A stretch of 64,000 nt of DNA from Pandoraea horticolens. GTDB lineage: Bacteria > Pseudomonadota > Gammaproteobacteria > Burkholderiales > Burkholderiaceae. Numbering within the stretch: position 1 is the first letter of the stretch; each line of letters begins with the position of its first letter. The notes below the pieces were generated by a model. That model was not told the DNA's origin and ran no database searches. It saw nothing but the letters and a program-made list of their open reading frames with translations. Both the position numbers and the translations under genes were made by a program. Shown one piece after another: positions 1 through 9,876 of the stretch. The stretch spans positions 267,078 to 331,077 of the forward strand of contig NZ_CABPSM010000006.1 in assembly GCF_902459555.1 (NCBI RefSeq). The letters run 5' to 3'.

Positions 1-2079
1 ATCTCGGTCATCACCGATCAGGATCTCGAAGAACAGCAAGCGCAGGACATCAAGGAAGCACTGCGCTACGAGCCAGGCGTCACGGTACGCCGCGCGCCGT
101 ATCGTCCCACATCGGCTGCCGTAGGTGGAGGTCGCGACGGCAATTCGAGCATCAACATTCGGGGTCTCGAAGGTAACCGCGTGGCGCTCTTCGAAGACGG
201 CATCCGCATGCCCTCGTCCTACTCGTTCGGCCCGCTCGAAGCCGGCCGTGGCGACTACATGAGCATGGACGTGCTGCGCCGCATCGAAATCCTGCGCGGC
301 CCGGCATCGTCGCTGTACGGCAGCGACGGCCTGACGGGCGTCGTCAACTTCCTCACCAAAGATCCGCAAGACCTGCTCGACGTGTTCGGCAAGTCGACCT
401 ACTTCTCGCTGCGTCCGTACTACAACTCGATGGACCGCAGCTTCGGCACCACCGCGCAGGCCGCGTGGGGTGGTCAACAGTGGCAGGGCATGGTGATCGT
501 CGACGGCAACAAGGGTCACGAACTCGACGGCAAGGGCACCAACAACTCGGCAAGCACGTCACGCACGAGCGCCAACCCGCAGGACGCCAACGGCGACTCC
601 GTGCTCGGCAAGCTGGTCTTCAAAGCCACGCCCAGCTCGACGTTCAAGCTCACCGGCGAGACCGTGCGCCGCCGCGTGGACTCGAATGTGCTATCCGCCG
701 TCAATCCGCCGACGACACTCGGCCTGAACACGAGCGACCGTCTCGAGCGTAATCGCGTGAGCCTCGATTACGACTTCAACGACACCACGCAGGCCTACCT
801 CCAGAATGCTCACGCGCTGCTGTACTTCCAGGATGCGAAGAACAATCAGTACGCATACGAGAAACGCACGGCGGGCGACCGCACGCGCGACAACACGTAC
901 AAGGAGCGCACCGTCGGCGGGTCGCTGCAAGCGCAAAGCAACTTCACGACCGGCCCGCTCGCACACAAGCTCGTGTATGGCACCGACGCGAGTCTCGCGT
1001 ACATCACCAGCTATCGCAACGGCACGCTGCCGGGCGTAGGCGAGTCGTTCCCGAACAAGGCGTTCCCGGACACGGATTACACGCTCTTCGGCGCGTATTT
1101 GCAGGACGAGATCCGCTACGGCGCGCTTACCGTCACGCCGGGAATTCGCTACGATGCCTACTGGCTCTCGCCGAAGCAGAACGACCCGCTGTACGTTTCG
1201 CAAAAGACCTCGGGTGCACGCGTTCAACCGACGTCATCGAACGACTCCGCGTTCTCGCCACGTCTGGCGATCATGTACGAGATCGCACCGTCGCTGATTC
1301 CGTACGTGCAATACGCACGCGGCTTCCGCACACCGACCCCGGATCAGGTCAACAACGGCTTCTCGAATCCGCTCTTCGGCTACATGTCGATCGCGAATCC
1401 GAACCTCAAGCCCGAGACCAGCGACACATTCGAGTTGGGGTTGCGCGGACGTCTTGCCACCACGCTCGGGCCGGTCACGTACAGCACGGCGGTCTTTGCG
1501 GGCAACTATCGCAACTTCATCTCGCAGCAGAACATCGGCGGCTCGGGCCGTCCGAACGATCCGCTCATCTATCAGTACGTGAACTTCAGCCGCGCGCGCA
1601 TTCAGGGTTGGGAAGGACGTGCCACGTGGGCGCTCAAGGGTGGCGTGACGTTGCGCACTGCCATGGCCTACACGCATGGCACGACCGAAGACAACGGCGC
1701 CGCCAATCAACCGCTGAACACCGTCAACCCATTCTCGATGGTGCTCGGCGCGCGTTACGAGCCGAACAGCACGTGGTTCGCACAAGCCGACCTGCTCTTC
1801 CAGGCCGCCAAGTCGCAAAGCCAGATCGCGAAGACCTGCACATCGGGCACGCAGCAGAACCAGAATTGCTGGGCACCGCCGTCATCGATCGTGCTCGATC
1901 TGTCCGGCGGTTATCACATCAACAAAAACGCCACGCTTTATGCCGGCGTCTACAACGTGTTCGATCGCAAGTACTGGAACTGGTCGGACGTGCGCAACAT
2001 CGCCGATAACTCGACCGTCAAGGACGCGTATTCGGCACCGGGCCGCAGCGTGGCTGTGAGCCTGAAGCTCCAGTACTGA
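1..2079 (+). CDS. hmuR: TonB-dependent haem/haemoglobin outer-membrane receptor (5' end outside window)
   Basis: The reading frame is open from base 1 with no start codon, so the gene begins upstream; the visible part opens inside the plug domain (ISVITDQDLEEQQAQDIKEA, later INIRGLEGNRVALFEDGIRM). The remainder is a 22-strand-type barrel ending in an aromatic-terminated strand (SVAVSLKLQY), as expected for BAM-inserted porins. A haem-receptor-like box pair is visible: YARGFRTPTPDQ followed by NPNLKPETSDTFELG, equivalent to the FRAP/NPDL boxes with NPNL in place of NPDL. It would bind haem or haemoproteins at the surface and pass haem inward using TonB energy. It leads directly into hmuSTUV, which strongly supports a haem substrate. 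Regulation, probably by Fur, would lie upstream of the window. Confidence 0.9.
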   Translation: MSVITDQDLEEQQAQDIKEALRYEPGVTVRRAPYRPTSAAVGGGRDGNSSINIRGLEGNRVALFEDGIRMPSSYSFGPLEAGRGDYMSMDVLRRIEILRGPASSLYGSDGLTGVVNFLTKDPQDLLDVFGKSTYFSLRPYYNSMDRSFGTTAQAAWGGQQWQGMVIVDGNKGHELDGKGTNNSASTSRTSANPQDANGDSVLGKLVFKATPSSTFKLTGETVRRRVDSNVLSAVNPPTTLGLNTSDRLERNRVSLDYDFNDTTQAYLQNAHALLYFQDAKNNQYAYEKRTAGDRTRDNTYKERTVGGSLQAQSNFTTGPLAHKLVYGTDASLAYITSYRNGTLPGVGESFPNKAFPDTDYTLFGAYLQDEIRYGALTVTPGIRYDAYWLSPKQNDPLYVSQKTSGARVQPTSSNDSAFSPRLAIMYEIAPSLIPYVQYARGFRTPTPDQVNNGFSNPLFGYMSIANPNLKPETSDTFELGLRGRLATTLGPVTYSTAVFAGNYRNFISQQNIGGSGRPNDPLIYQYVNFSRARIQGWEGRATWALKGGVTLRTAMAYTHGTTEDNGAANQPLNTVNPFSMVLGARYEPNSTWFAQADLLFQAAKSQSQIAKTCTSGTQQNQNCWAPPSSIVLDLSGGYHINKNATLYAGVYNVFDRKYWNWSDVRNIADNSTVKDAYSAPGRSVAVSLKLQY

Positions 2080-2188
2080 TCTCTCAGATCGATCGTCAGA
2101 ACCGCGCCGACGCGCCCGCACTTCGTTAGTTCGACGCCCGCCGGCGCATGCCAGCCACTGCCAGCAAACCCGCAACAAAGGACTCGTC

Positions 2189-3307
2189 ATGATGAACGCT
2201 CAAAACGCTATCCCAGCCGCCCGTCCGGCATTCCCCGCGCTCGCCGATGTCACCCGTCTGCGTAGCGAATTCCAACGTGTGAAGACCGAGCAGAACCTGC
2301 GCGATCGCGACGCCGCGGCCGCACTGGGTGTGTCCGAAGGCGAGACGGTCGCCGCTTTCGTCGGTGAGCACGTCGTGCGTCTGCGCCCGGAGTTCACCGA
2401 GATCGTCGAAGCGCTGCCCGCACTGGGCCGCGTGATGGCGCTCACGCGCAACAACGCCGCCGTGCACGAAAAGGACGGTCAGTACGAGAAGCTCTCGCAC
2501 TCGGGCACCGTCGGCCTCGGTCTCGGCAAGGACCTCGACCTGCGCATCTTCTATCACCAGTGGGCCTTCGGATATGCCGTCGAAACGCCTGCGGAAAACG
2601 GTCCGCGCCGCTCGCTCCAGTTCTTCGATAAGGCCGGCACCGCCGTGCACAAGATGTTCCTGCGCGATCACAGCGATGTGGCGGCGTTCGAGGCACTGGT
2701 CGCGCGCTTTCGCGCCGACGACCAGACGCCCGGCCAGCACGTCGTCGCGGCCGACGCACCGAAGGCCGAGACGCCCGACGCGGATATCGATGTGGCGGCC
2801 TTCCAACGCGACTGGCTCGCCATGACCGACACGCACCAGTTCTTCGACTTGCTCAAGCGTCACGGCGTATCGCGTGCACAGGCGCTGCGTCTCGCCCCCG
2901 AAGGTCATGGGCGGAAAGTGCCGGCTGCATCGGTCCGCACGCTGCTCGAAGACGCCGCAGGCACCGATCTGCCAATCATGGTGTTCGTCGGCAATGCGGG
3001 CATGATCCAGATCCACACCGGCCCTGTGAAGCACATTCGCGTGATGGGCCCGTGGGTCAACGTGCTCGATGCAGGTTTCAACCTGCATCTGCGCGAAGAC
3101 CTCGTCGACGCGGCGTGGATCGTGCGCAAGCCGACGTCGGACGGCATCGTCTCGTCGCTCGAATTGCTCGACGCTTCGGGCATGGTCATCGCCATGTTCT
3201 TCGGCGAGCGCAAACCGGGTCAGGCCGAGCGCGAAGATTGGCGCGAGACGCTGGTGCGCGTGGAGGGTGCCGCGGGTTCGCAAAGCGTAGCGGAGGCATC
3301 GACGTGA
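2189..3307 (+). CDS. hmuS: Haem-degrading/haem-trafficking factor HmuS (HemS/ChuS family)
   Basis: A 372-residue cytoplasmic protein of the usual length for HemS/ChuS, with the family's internal duplication of two alpha/beta halves. The second half carries GPVKHIRVMGPWVNVLDAG followed by FNLHLREDLVDAAWIVRKPT, the most conserved stretch of the family; the first half has the matching VHEKDGQYEKLS and LDLRIFYHQWAFGYAVE segments. These proteins receive haem from the ABC importer and store, hand on or degrade it to release iron. The start ATG follows AAAGGAC at a suitable distance; a second ATG follows at once. Its stop overlaps the GTG start of the next gene, indicating translational coupling. 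Confidence 0.92.
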   Translation: MMNAQNAIPAARPAFPALADVTRLRSEFQRVKTEQNLRDRDAAAALGVSEGETVAAFVGEHVVRLRPEFTEIVEALPALGRVMALTRNNAAVHEKDGQYEKLSHSGTVGLGLGKDLDLRIFYHQWAFGYAVETPAENGPRRSLQFFDKAGTAVHKMFLRDHSDVAAFEALVARFRADDQTPGQHVVAADAPKAETPDADIDVAAFQRDWLAMTDTHQFFDLLKRHGVSRAQALRLAPEGHGRKVPAASVRTLLEDAAGTDLPIMVFVGNAGMIQIHTGPVKHIRVMGPWVNVLDAGFNLHLREDLVDAAWIVRKPTSDGIVSSLELLDASGMVIAMFFGERKPGQAEREDWRETLVRVEGAAGSQSVAEAST

Positions 3308-4233
3308 ACGAGCCATTCGACGCGCGCGACGCGAGGCGTCGCGCGCTGCTGACCGGAGGCGCTGCGCTGGTCGCTGGCGCGTGGCTGGGCACGCTCGTGC
3401 CCGCAACGCTCGCCAACGCGGCCTTGCCTGCCGTGCCGGGTAATGGCGGGCCCAAGCGCGTCGTGGTCGCTGGCGGCGCGCTTACCGAGATCGTCTACGC
3501 ACTCGGTGCGCAAGACCGTGTGATCGCCAACGATCTGACCAGCCTGTATCCGGAAGCGGCCACCAAGCTGCCCAAGATCGGCTATCTGCGCACGCTGTCG
3601 GCCGAGGGCGTGCTCTCGCTGCATCCCGACCTGTTGCTGGCGGGCGCGGAAGCAGGCCCGCCCAACGTGCTGTCGCAGATCGCGGCGGCAGGGGTTCCGG
3701 TCAAACGCTTCGCACACGGCTACACCGCCGAATTGGTGCGCGACAGCATTCGTGACGTTGCCGCCGCCCTGCGGATGAACGATGAGGGGCTTCGCGTGGC
3801 GGGCCGCTTCACATCGGACTGGCTGCGCATTCGTGAGCAGATCGAACAGCGATATGGCATTGCGCGCCGCCCGCGCGTGCTGTTCATCCTTGGTCACACG
3901 GGCAATCAGGTCATGGTCGCGGGGCAGGACACCGCCGCCGACGCCATGCTCGCGTATGCAGGTGCCGAGAACGCGCTGCACGGCTTCAACGGATACCGGC
4001 CCCTCACCGCCGAAGCGGCAGTTGCGGCGCAGCCCGATGTGCTGCTCACGACGACGACCGGGCCATCGGCCGCCGATCCTGCGGCAACGTTGCTCGCACA
4101 GCCAGGACTGGCCAACACGCCCGCCGGACGCGCCAAACGCGTGGTGAGTTTCGATGCGTTGTACCTGCTCGGCTTCGGTCCGCGTCTGCCGCAGGCGGTG
4201 GCCGATCTCGCGCAGCGCGTGCACACCATGTGA
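3304..4233 (+). CDS. hmuT: Periplasmic haem-binding protein HmuT
   Basis: A 309-residue class III (BtuF/FepB-type) solute-binding protein. I chose the GTG at 3304, which overlaps the hmuS stop (GTGA); it gives an N-terminus RDARRRALLTGGAALVAG followed by a hydrophobic stretch and ANA cleavage site, a plausible twin-arginine (Tat) signal. Family landmarks follow: TEIVYALGAQDRVIANDLTS, LPKIGYLRTLSAEGVLSLHP and PDLLLAGAEAGPP in the first lobe, and a C-terminal lobe with RVVSFDALYLLGFGPR. It should capture haem released by the receptor and deliver it to HmuUV. An open frame continues upstream of 3304 but only antisense/out of frame to hmuS coding, so the longer version is unlikely. Confidence 0.92.
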   Translation: MNEPFDARDARRRALLTGGAALVAGAWLGTLVPATLANAALPAVPGNGGPKRVVVAGGALTEIVYALGAQDRVIANDLTSLYPEAATKLPKIGYLRTLSAEGVLSLHPDLLLAGAEAGPPNVLSQIAAAGVPVKRFAHGYTAELVRDSIRDVAAALRMNDEGLRVAGRFTSDWLRIREQIEQRYGIARRPRVLFILGHTGNQVMVAGQDTAADAMLAYAGAENALHGFNGYRPLTAEAAVAAQPDVLLTTTTGPSAADPAATLLAQPGLANTPAGRAKRVVSFDALYLLGFGPRLPQAVADLAQRVHTM

Positions 4234-4318
4234 ATGTGACCCGGTGCGTCGCTATGCATGGTTTGGCGCTGCACGCCAGGGCCATCCAGAAATCCGCCAT
4301 TCGCCAGTGAACGAAGAC

Positions 4319-5464
4319 ATGTCAGCCGCGCCTCCGATTCCGAAGCCATTGCCGTCCCACAGCGCTGAGACGACGCCCGCCTCGGCCACCGCCTCCGCTT
4401 TGGTTCAAACCGGCGCAGCGCGCCGCCGCCCTGCGCAATGGATCGTCATGGCGGTGCTTGTCGGCTTGCTTGCTGCCGCCGTGCTCGCCGCCCTGTGCGG
4501 CGGGGCCTATCGCATTGCGCCGGGCGAGGCCATCATGGCGTTGTTCCGGGGGGCCACAGGCGACTTCGCGCAGGATCAGGCGCGCAACGTCATGTTGCAG
4601 ATCCGGCTGCCGCGCATCGTACTCGGCATGCTCGTCGGTGCGGGATTCGGTGCCGCAGGCGCCGCGCTGCAAGCCCTCTTTCGCAATCCGCTCGCCGACC
4701 CCGGCCTGATCGGCGTGGCCAGCGGCGCCGCGCTGGGCGCGGTCGGTGTCATCGTGCTGGGCGGTGTCATGCTGCCCGCCGCGCTCGCTGCATCGCTAGG
4801 CCTGTGGCTGCTGCCTGTGGCAGCATTCGCCGGCGCGCTCGGCGTCACAGCGCTCGTCTATCGGCTGGCAGCGGGACGCGGACGTCTCGCCTTGCCCCTG
4901 CTGTTGCTCGCGGGCATCGCCATCAATGCCGTTTCGGGAGCCGCCATCGGTCTGCTCACCTATCTCGCCAACGATACGCAGTTGCGCACACTCACATTCT
5001 GGACGCTCGGCAGTCTCGGCGGCGCGCAATGGTCGATGCTTGCCGTGATCGTGTGGCCGGTCGCGCTGGGCGTCATTGCACTTGCCGCGCAGTGCCGTTC
5101 GCTGAACGCGCTGTTGTTGGGCGAGGCGGAGGCGCTGCACCTCGGTGTTGCCGTACAGTCAGTCAAGCGCCGCGTGATGGTGGCGTGCGCGCTTTGTGTC
5201 GGTGCGCTTGTGGCGTCGAGCGGCATGATCGGGTTCATCGGCCTGATTGCTCCGCATATCGTGCGTCTGGTGGTCGGTCCCGATCCGCGCGCGGTGCTGC
5301 CGGCGGCGGCGCTCTTCGGTGCGATCCTGACGCTGCTCGCCGATCTCGTCGCGCGTACGTGGGTGGCGCCGGCCGAGTTGCCGCTGGGTATTCTCACGGC
5401 ACTGCTCGGCGCCCCATTCTTCCTCATGCTGCTGTGGCGACGCCGCGGACAGTTCGGGCTGTGA
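4319..5464 (+). CDS. hmuU: Haem ABC transporter permease HmuU (FecCD family)
   Basis: A FecCD/BtuC-type permease of 381 residues with about ten hydrophobic segments. Conserved landmarks are RLPRIVLGMLVGAGFGAAG, ALQALFRNPLADPGLIGVAS (the cytoplasmic helix coupling to the ATPase) and SGMIGFIGLIAPHIVRLVVG. The start is not certain: ATG 4319 is preferred, with an in-frame GTG at 4307; both have weak ribosome-binding sites. The N-terminal 40 residues are a Pro/Ala/Thr-rich extension before the first membrane helix. It forms the inner-membrane channel with HmuV and takes haem from HmuT. Confidence 0.92.
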   Translation: MSAAPPIPKPLPSHSAETTPASATASALVQTGAARRRPAQWIVMAVLVGLLAAAVLAALCGGAYRIAPGEAIMALFRGATGDFAQDQARNVMLQIRLPRIVLGMLVGAGFGAAGAALQALFRNPLADPGLIGVASGAALGAVGVIVLGGVMLPAALAASLGLWLLPVAAFAGALGVTALVYRLAAGRGRLALPLLLLAGIAINAVSGAAIGLLTYLANDTQLRTLTFWTLGSLGGAQWSMLAVIVWPVALGVIALAAQCRSLNALLLGEAEALHLGVAVQSVKRRVMVACALCVGALVASSGMIGFIGLIAPHIVRLVVGPDPRAVLPAAALFGAILTLLADLVARTWVAPAELPLGILTALLGAPFFLMLLWRRRGQFGL

Positions 5465-5513
5465 CGAAACCGGACCGACAAGACCGACGATACCGACGAC
5501 AAAGGACATCGCG

Positions 5514-6374
5514 ATGCTCAGTGCACACGACCTGACGATTGCTCACACCGATTCGCCCGTGCTCGACGGGTTGTCGCTCGACATCCGTCCCGGCGAACTA
5601 CTCGTACTGCTCGGCCGGAACGGCGCGGGCAAGAGCACCTTGCTCAAGGCGCTCGCGGGGGAACCGCTGCCACCGCGCGCATATCTGAGCGGCGCTATCA
5701 CGCTCAACGGCGCGCCGCTCTCACAGTATTCGACGGCGGCGCTGGCGCGTCTGCGTGCAGTGCTGCCGCAAACGGCCCAGTTGTCGTTTCCGTTCAGCGC
5801 ACTCGAAATCGTGACAATGGGACGTTTGCCGTTCCCAAGATCGCGCGGACGTGGCGCGGCAAGCAAGATCGCAAGGAGCGACACGGAAATCGCGACGCTC
5901 GCGCTGGAGCGCGTTGGCGCACTGCCGTTGCTGCATCGCGACGTGATGACGCTTTCGGGTGGTGAATGGGCGCGCGTGCAATTCGCGCGTGTGCTGGCGC
6001 AGCTTTGGCCGCACGACGATGCGTTGGCGCCATCGGTGCCGCGCTATCTGTTGCTTGACGAACCGACGGCGGCGCTCGACCTCGCCCATCAGCATCACCT
6101 GCTTTCGCTGACGCGCGAACTTGCCAGCACGTGGGGATTGGGCGCGATGGCCATTGTGCACGACATCAACCTCGCGGCGCGTCATGCCGACCGCATGGCG
6201 TTGCTTGCCAACGGACGCATTCTTGCCACAGGCACACCGCGCGATGTGATGCGCGCCGACCTCATCGAGACGACGCTGGGTCTTCCGGTCCACGTCATTA
6301 CGCCGCAGACGTCGCCGGGCTATCCGGGGCTTGCCGGTGCCTCGGCAAGCGTACCCTTCGCGCTACCGGCCTGA
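5514..6374 (+). CDS. hmuV: Haem ABC transporter ATP-binding protein HmuV
   Basis: A 286-residue ABC ATPase. Walker A is GRNGAGKST (about residue 36), the signature is LSGGEWARVQFARVLAQL, Walker B is YLLLDEPTAALD and the H-loop is IVHDINLAARHADRM. The insertion between the Q-loop and signature, and the C-terminal tail GLPVHVITPQ, are typical of haem/iron-chelate importers. It lies 49 bp after hmuU and is the last gene of the operon. It powers haem import by ATP hydrolysis at the cytoplasmic face. Confidence 0.93.
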   Translation: MLSAHDLTIAHTDSPVLDGLSLDIRPGELLVLLGRNGAGKSTLLKALAGEPLPPRAYLSGAITLNGAPLSQYSTAALARLRAVLPQTAQLSFPFSALEIVTMGRLPFPRSRGRGAASKIARSDTEIATLALERVGALPLLHRDVMTLSGGEWARVQFARVLAQLWPHDDALAPSVPRYLLLDEPTAALDLAHQHHLLSLTRELASTWGLGAMAIVHDINLAARHADRMALLANGRILATGTPRDVMRADLIETTLGLPVHVITPQTSPGYPGLAGASASVPFALPA

Positions 6375-6462
6375 ACCCGCGATGCGATCGCCCTTCGGCG
6401 TGATCCGCATCTCGCCGTCTCTCGGTCTCGCCGCGGCATCGCTGCATGGCGTATGCGTGGCC

Positions 6463-7434
6463 TTACGACACCGGCACACCGTCCTTCGCGAGATTGGCAC
6501 GCGCGCACAGCACGGCGGCCAGATCCCACAACGCGTAACCCACGCTCTTGAAAAGCACAGGCCCGCTCGACCGGAAACGATCGGGCGTGATGATCGCATC
6601 GAGGAGCGGCACGGCACGGCCCCAGTCGATGGCGGCATGCAGCAGATCGCCGGCTTCGTGCTTGACTTCCCAGGTGTCGACGACGAGCGTGCCGCGCACA
6701 GCGGCGTCGCGGCACAACTGCGGCGGCAACTCCCGCATGTCAGGACGGAACGACCCCACACCGGCAACGAAGATGTCATCGCGCCAGCGATGCACGTCGC
6801 TATCCGGCAGCACAGGCTCGCTGCTGGTTGTCGCGGCAATCACGATGCTCACGGTATTCAGCACCGGCTCGATGGCGTCGATGACCGTCGCTTCCACGCC
6901 GAGGGTGGCGGCGTGATCCGCGAGCGCGTGCGCGCGTTCGGGGCTGCGCGAGAAGATCATGAAGTGACGCGTGCCCATCCCTGCGGCAAATGCCTCGAGA
7001 TGCGCACGAGCCTGCACGCCGGCGCCAACGATCAGCACCGGGCCCTTCGGGCGAGGCGCAAATTTGCGGGCAGCAAACAGTGTCACGGCGGCAGTGCGAC
7101 GCCCTGTAATGGTCGGTCCATCGAGCAACATGAGACGTTCGCCCGTATGCGGATCGAACACCATCACCTCACCGATGATGGACGGTTTGCCCGCACGGCA
7201 ATTTTCGGGATGAACGGTGATGTGCTTGGTCATCGCCACATCGCGATTCGTGGCAGGCATCACCAGCAGCACGCCACCACGGCGGCCGCGTTCTGGTTCG
7301 GACAGGGAAAAATGCAGACGCTCAGGCGCACGCGCGGTGCCCGAGCGCATCTCCATGAGCATGGCCTCGATACCGTCGGCCAACTGAGGATAAGGCAGCA
7401 ACTGCGCGGTTTGGTGCGCGTCCAGCGTGATCAT
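6463..7434 (-). CDS. Ornithine cyclodeaminase / mu-crystallin family protein
   Basis: A 323-residue protein starting MITLDAHQTAQLLPYPQLAD, with GGAGAC placed just upstream of the ATG at 7434; longer in-frame starts are less likely. It has the family's Rossmann segment PVLIVGAGVQARAHLEAFAA and the substrate-side motifs KHITVHPENCRAGKPSIIGE and LDGPTITGRRTAAVTLFAAR. Members include ornithine cyclodeaminase and NAD(P)H-dependent delta1-pyrroline/piperideine-2-carboxylate reductases; which reaction applies cannot be told from sequence. It is convergent with hmuV, so it is not part of the haem operon. Confidence 0.85.
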   Translation of the reverse strand: MITLDAHQTAQLLPYPQLADGIEAMLMEMRSGTARAPERLHFSLSEPERGRRGGVLLVMPATNRDVAMTKHITVHPENCRAGKPSIIGEVMVFDPHTGERLMLLDGPTITGRRTAAVTLFAARKFAPRPKGPVLIVGAGVQARAHLEAFAAGMGTRHFMIFSRSPERAHALADHAATLGVEATVIDAIEPVLNTVSIVIAATTSSEPVLPDSDVHRWRDDIFVAGVGSFRPDMRELPPQLCRDAAVRGTLVVDTWEVKHEAGDLLHAAIDWGRAVPLLDAIITPDRFRSSGPVLFKSVGYALWDLAAVLCARANLAKDGVPVS

Positions 7435-7602
7435 CGATATGTCTCCGCTCCGGGGCGTGCGCCGTCGGCGGCAGGATCTGAACTCGTCGCCTTCACATCG
7501 CGTCACGCATTGCCAGTCTCATTTCAGTGTAGCGTGCATCGCGTGGACGCGTCTGCCACATCAAAAATTAATCCTGACCAATCCTATTGAGCGCACATGC
7601 GC

Positions 7603-9876
7603 TCAGCGACTCGCATTGCGCATGCGCTTGCCATCGGTCAACGTCGCACCGCGTACCTCGAAGCGTATGCTGTCGCGAACGACTCCGGCAGCGTCGACAA
7701 GTTCGAGCGTGTGACGCCCCGGCCACGGCAGCCAGCCCGTGCGCGCGCGCCCCACAAGCGGCTTGCCGTCGAGCCGCCACGCTGCCCCTTTGGGCCATGC
7801 GGCTGCCACCTGAAACCACAGTCGCTGGTTGGCGGGCGGGATGTCGGGGTCCAGTGCCACGATGGTGCCGTCGGCTGGCCCGGCAATTCGCCAGAGCGGC
7901 CCGCCGGGCGCTTTGGTCGCGAGTGACGACAGGGCAATTGTGCTTTGCGAAGTGCCGGGAAGAAACCACTCTTCGCGTGTGGGTTCGACATGCTCCGCGT
8001 ATTGCACCGCAACATGCTCGAGGCCCGGCGGCGGCGCTGGCGGCAGGCTTGCCGTCTGACGATGCAGATAGTCCATCACGCGATGCCAGATGGGCGCTGC
8101 GCCCGACACCCCGGAGACATCCCACATCGGCGCACCGTCCGCGTTACCGACCCAAATGCCAACGGTATAGCGCCGCGAGTACCCGACGGCCCAGTTGTCG
8201 CGCATGTCCTTGCTGGTGCCGGTCTTCACGGCGGTCCAGTAACGCGTGGAGAGCGGACTATCGAGGCCAAGCGTGCGAGTGCGCGCCTGCCGGTCGGCGA
8301 GCATGTCCGACACGATGAAACTCACCTGCGGTGAAAAGACGGCCGTATACCCCTCGGCACGGGCAGTTCCCTTGGCGTTGTCGCCGCGCGTGCGGACCGT
8401 CTCGGACGTACGTTCCTTCACACCGCTGGCAGCACCGCCGTTGGCCAGTGCACGATAGGCGTTCGTTAGCGAAAGCAGCGTGACGTCGGCGCTGCCGAGC
8501 GCGAGACTGTAACCGTAGTAGTCGCCGCTCTGCGTGAGCGGCAGGCCAAGCGCGACGAGCGTCCGGGCAAACCGGCGCGGTGTGACCATCACGAGCGTGC
8601 GCACGGCGGGCACGTTCAGCGACGAACCCAGCGCGGTGCGTGCGCTCACCCATCCCTTGAAATGCCGGTCGTAGTTCTGCGGAATGTACAGGCCGCCGCC
8701 CGTGGGCAGGTCGATGGGCGAATCGTCCAGGAGCGACGCCGCTGTCAGACGCTGCTCGGCAATTGCCTGAGCGTAGAGAAATGGTTTGAGTGTCGAGCCG
8801 GCCTGCCGTAACGACGTGACGCCATCCACCTGTGCGGCGGAGGACAAAGCGCCCGACGATCCCACCCAGGCGAGAATGTCGCCACTTGCGTTGTCGATGA
8901 CGACAATGGCCCCGTCCTGAACGTTGCGCGAGCGGCCCGGCGTGCCCAACTCGCGCAGAGTCTGCTGCAAGGTGGTGACGGCTACGCGCTGGAGGTTCGC
9001 ATCCAGCGTGCTGGTGATGCGCGTGCCCGCTGGCGGGCGGCTCGCGCTGAAGACGCGACGCGCGAAATGCGGCGCGAGGTTGACGGCGTCGCGCGTCGTC
9101 ATCACGTTTGCCGGTCTCGAGAACACGAGTTGCGCATAGCCGTCCAGACCATTGCAATCGGTGGCCTGCCCCATGTCGCGCAGGATGCCGCAGGCGCGTT
9201 GCGACACTCGCGAGGCGGCCGCATTCGGCGCACGCAGCAACGCAACGGCCAGCGCTGCCTCACGAGCATCAAGGCCGATGGGCAGCTTGCCGAAGAGCGT
9301 TTGCGACACTGCCGAGATGCCAACGAGTTCGCCGCGAAACGGCACGAGGTTCAAATACGCCTCGAGAATCTGATCCTTGCGCCAACGCTGCTCCAGCCAT
9401 ACCGCTGTCGCCGCCTGACCAATCTTCTGAGTGACGGACCGATTGCGCGTACTGGGGCGCAGATCGTCGTCAAGCAGCCCCGCCAACTGCATCGTCAGTG
9501 TGGACGCGCCGCGCGTGCGCGAGTGCCAGAGGTTACCCCACGCGGCGGCGGCCACCCCTCGCCAGTCGACGCCGCTGTGCTCATAAAAGCGCTTGTCTTC
9601 AGAGGCGATCAACGCCTGACGAAAGGCCGGAGACACCTCGGCGAGCGTCACCCAATCGCCGCGTTGCGCCTGCATGTCGGCCCGCAGGCGTTGCAGAGGT
9701 TCACCCCGGCGATCCAGCAGAATCCAGTCGGAAGCGCGCCAGTCCTGCCGTACCTCGTCAAACGACGGCACCGCGCATGCCGGTGCCGACGCCTGCAACA
9801 ACCCAAGCGCCAACCCGACGCTCGATACGACACGACGCGCAACACCCCAACCACGAACGTCAGACACTGCGCGCAT
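7603..9876 (-). CDS. pbpC: Penicillin-binding protein 1C (bifunctional peptidoglycan synthase)
   Basis: A 757-residue protein with an N-terminal signal/anchor, a glycosyltransferase-51 domain (IASEDKRFYEHSGVDWRGVA, then RGASTLTMQLAGLL), a transpeptidase domain with the serine motif GSTLKPF (about residue 360), SSLN and KTGTS (about 550), and a C-terminal PBP1C-type beta domain. I chose ATG 9876, which follows GAGGAG and overlaps the preceding gene by 17 bp; a longer form starts at 9909. It polymerises and may crosslink peptidoglycan. PBP1C genes are known to sit beside bacterial alpha-2-macroglobulin genes, as here, where the two are thought to act together in envelope repair and protection. 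Confidence 0.94.
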   Translation of the reverse strand: MRAVSDVRGWGVARRVVSSVGLALGLLQASAPACAVPSFDEVRQDWRASDWILLDRRGEPLQRLRADMQAQRGDWVTLAEVSPAFRQALIASEDKRFYEHSGVDWRGVAAAAWGNLWHSRTRGASTLTMQLAGLLDDDLRPSTRNRSVTQKIGQAATAVWLEQRWRKDQILEAYLNLVPFRGELVGISAVSQTLFGKLPIGLDAREAALAVALLRAPNAAASRVSQRACGILRDMGQATDCNGLDGYAQLVFSRPANVMTTRDAVNLAPHFARRVFSASRPPAGTRITSTLDANLQRVAVTTLQQTLRELGTPGRSRNVQDGAIVVIDNASGDILAWVGSSGALSSAAQVDGVTSLRQAGSTLKPFLYAQAIAEQRLTAASLLDDSPIDLPTGGGLYIPQNYDRHFKGWVSARTALGSSLNVPAVRTLVMVTPRRFARTLVALGLPLTQSGDYYGYSLALGSADVTLLSLTNAYRALANGGAASGVKERTSETVRTRGDNAKGTARAEGYTAVFSPQVSFIVSDMLADRQARTRTLGLDSPLSTRYWTAVKTGTSKDMRDNWAVGYSRRYTVGIWVGNADGAPMWDVSGVSGAAPIWHRVMDYLHRQTASLPPAPPPGLEHVAVQYAEHVEPTREEWFLPGTSQSTIALSSLATKAPGGPLWRIAGPADGTIVALDPDIPPANQRLWFQVAAAWPKGAAWRLDGKPLVGRARTGWLPWPGRHTLELVDAAGVVRDSIRFEVRGATLTDGKRMRNASR

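Noticed and set aside
3220..4224. Long antisense frames across the haem operon and alpha-2-macroglobulin gene
   Set aside because: All overlap well-supported genes and have shadow-type composition.
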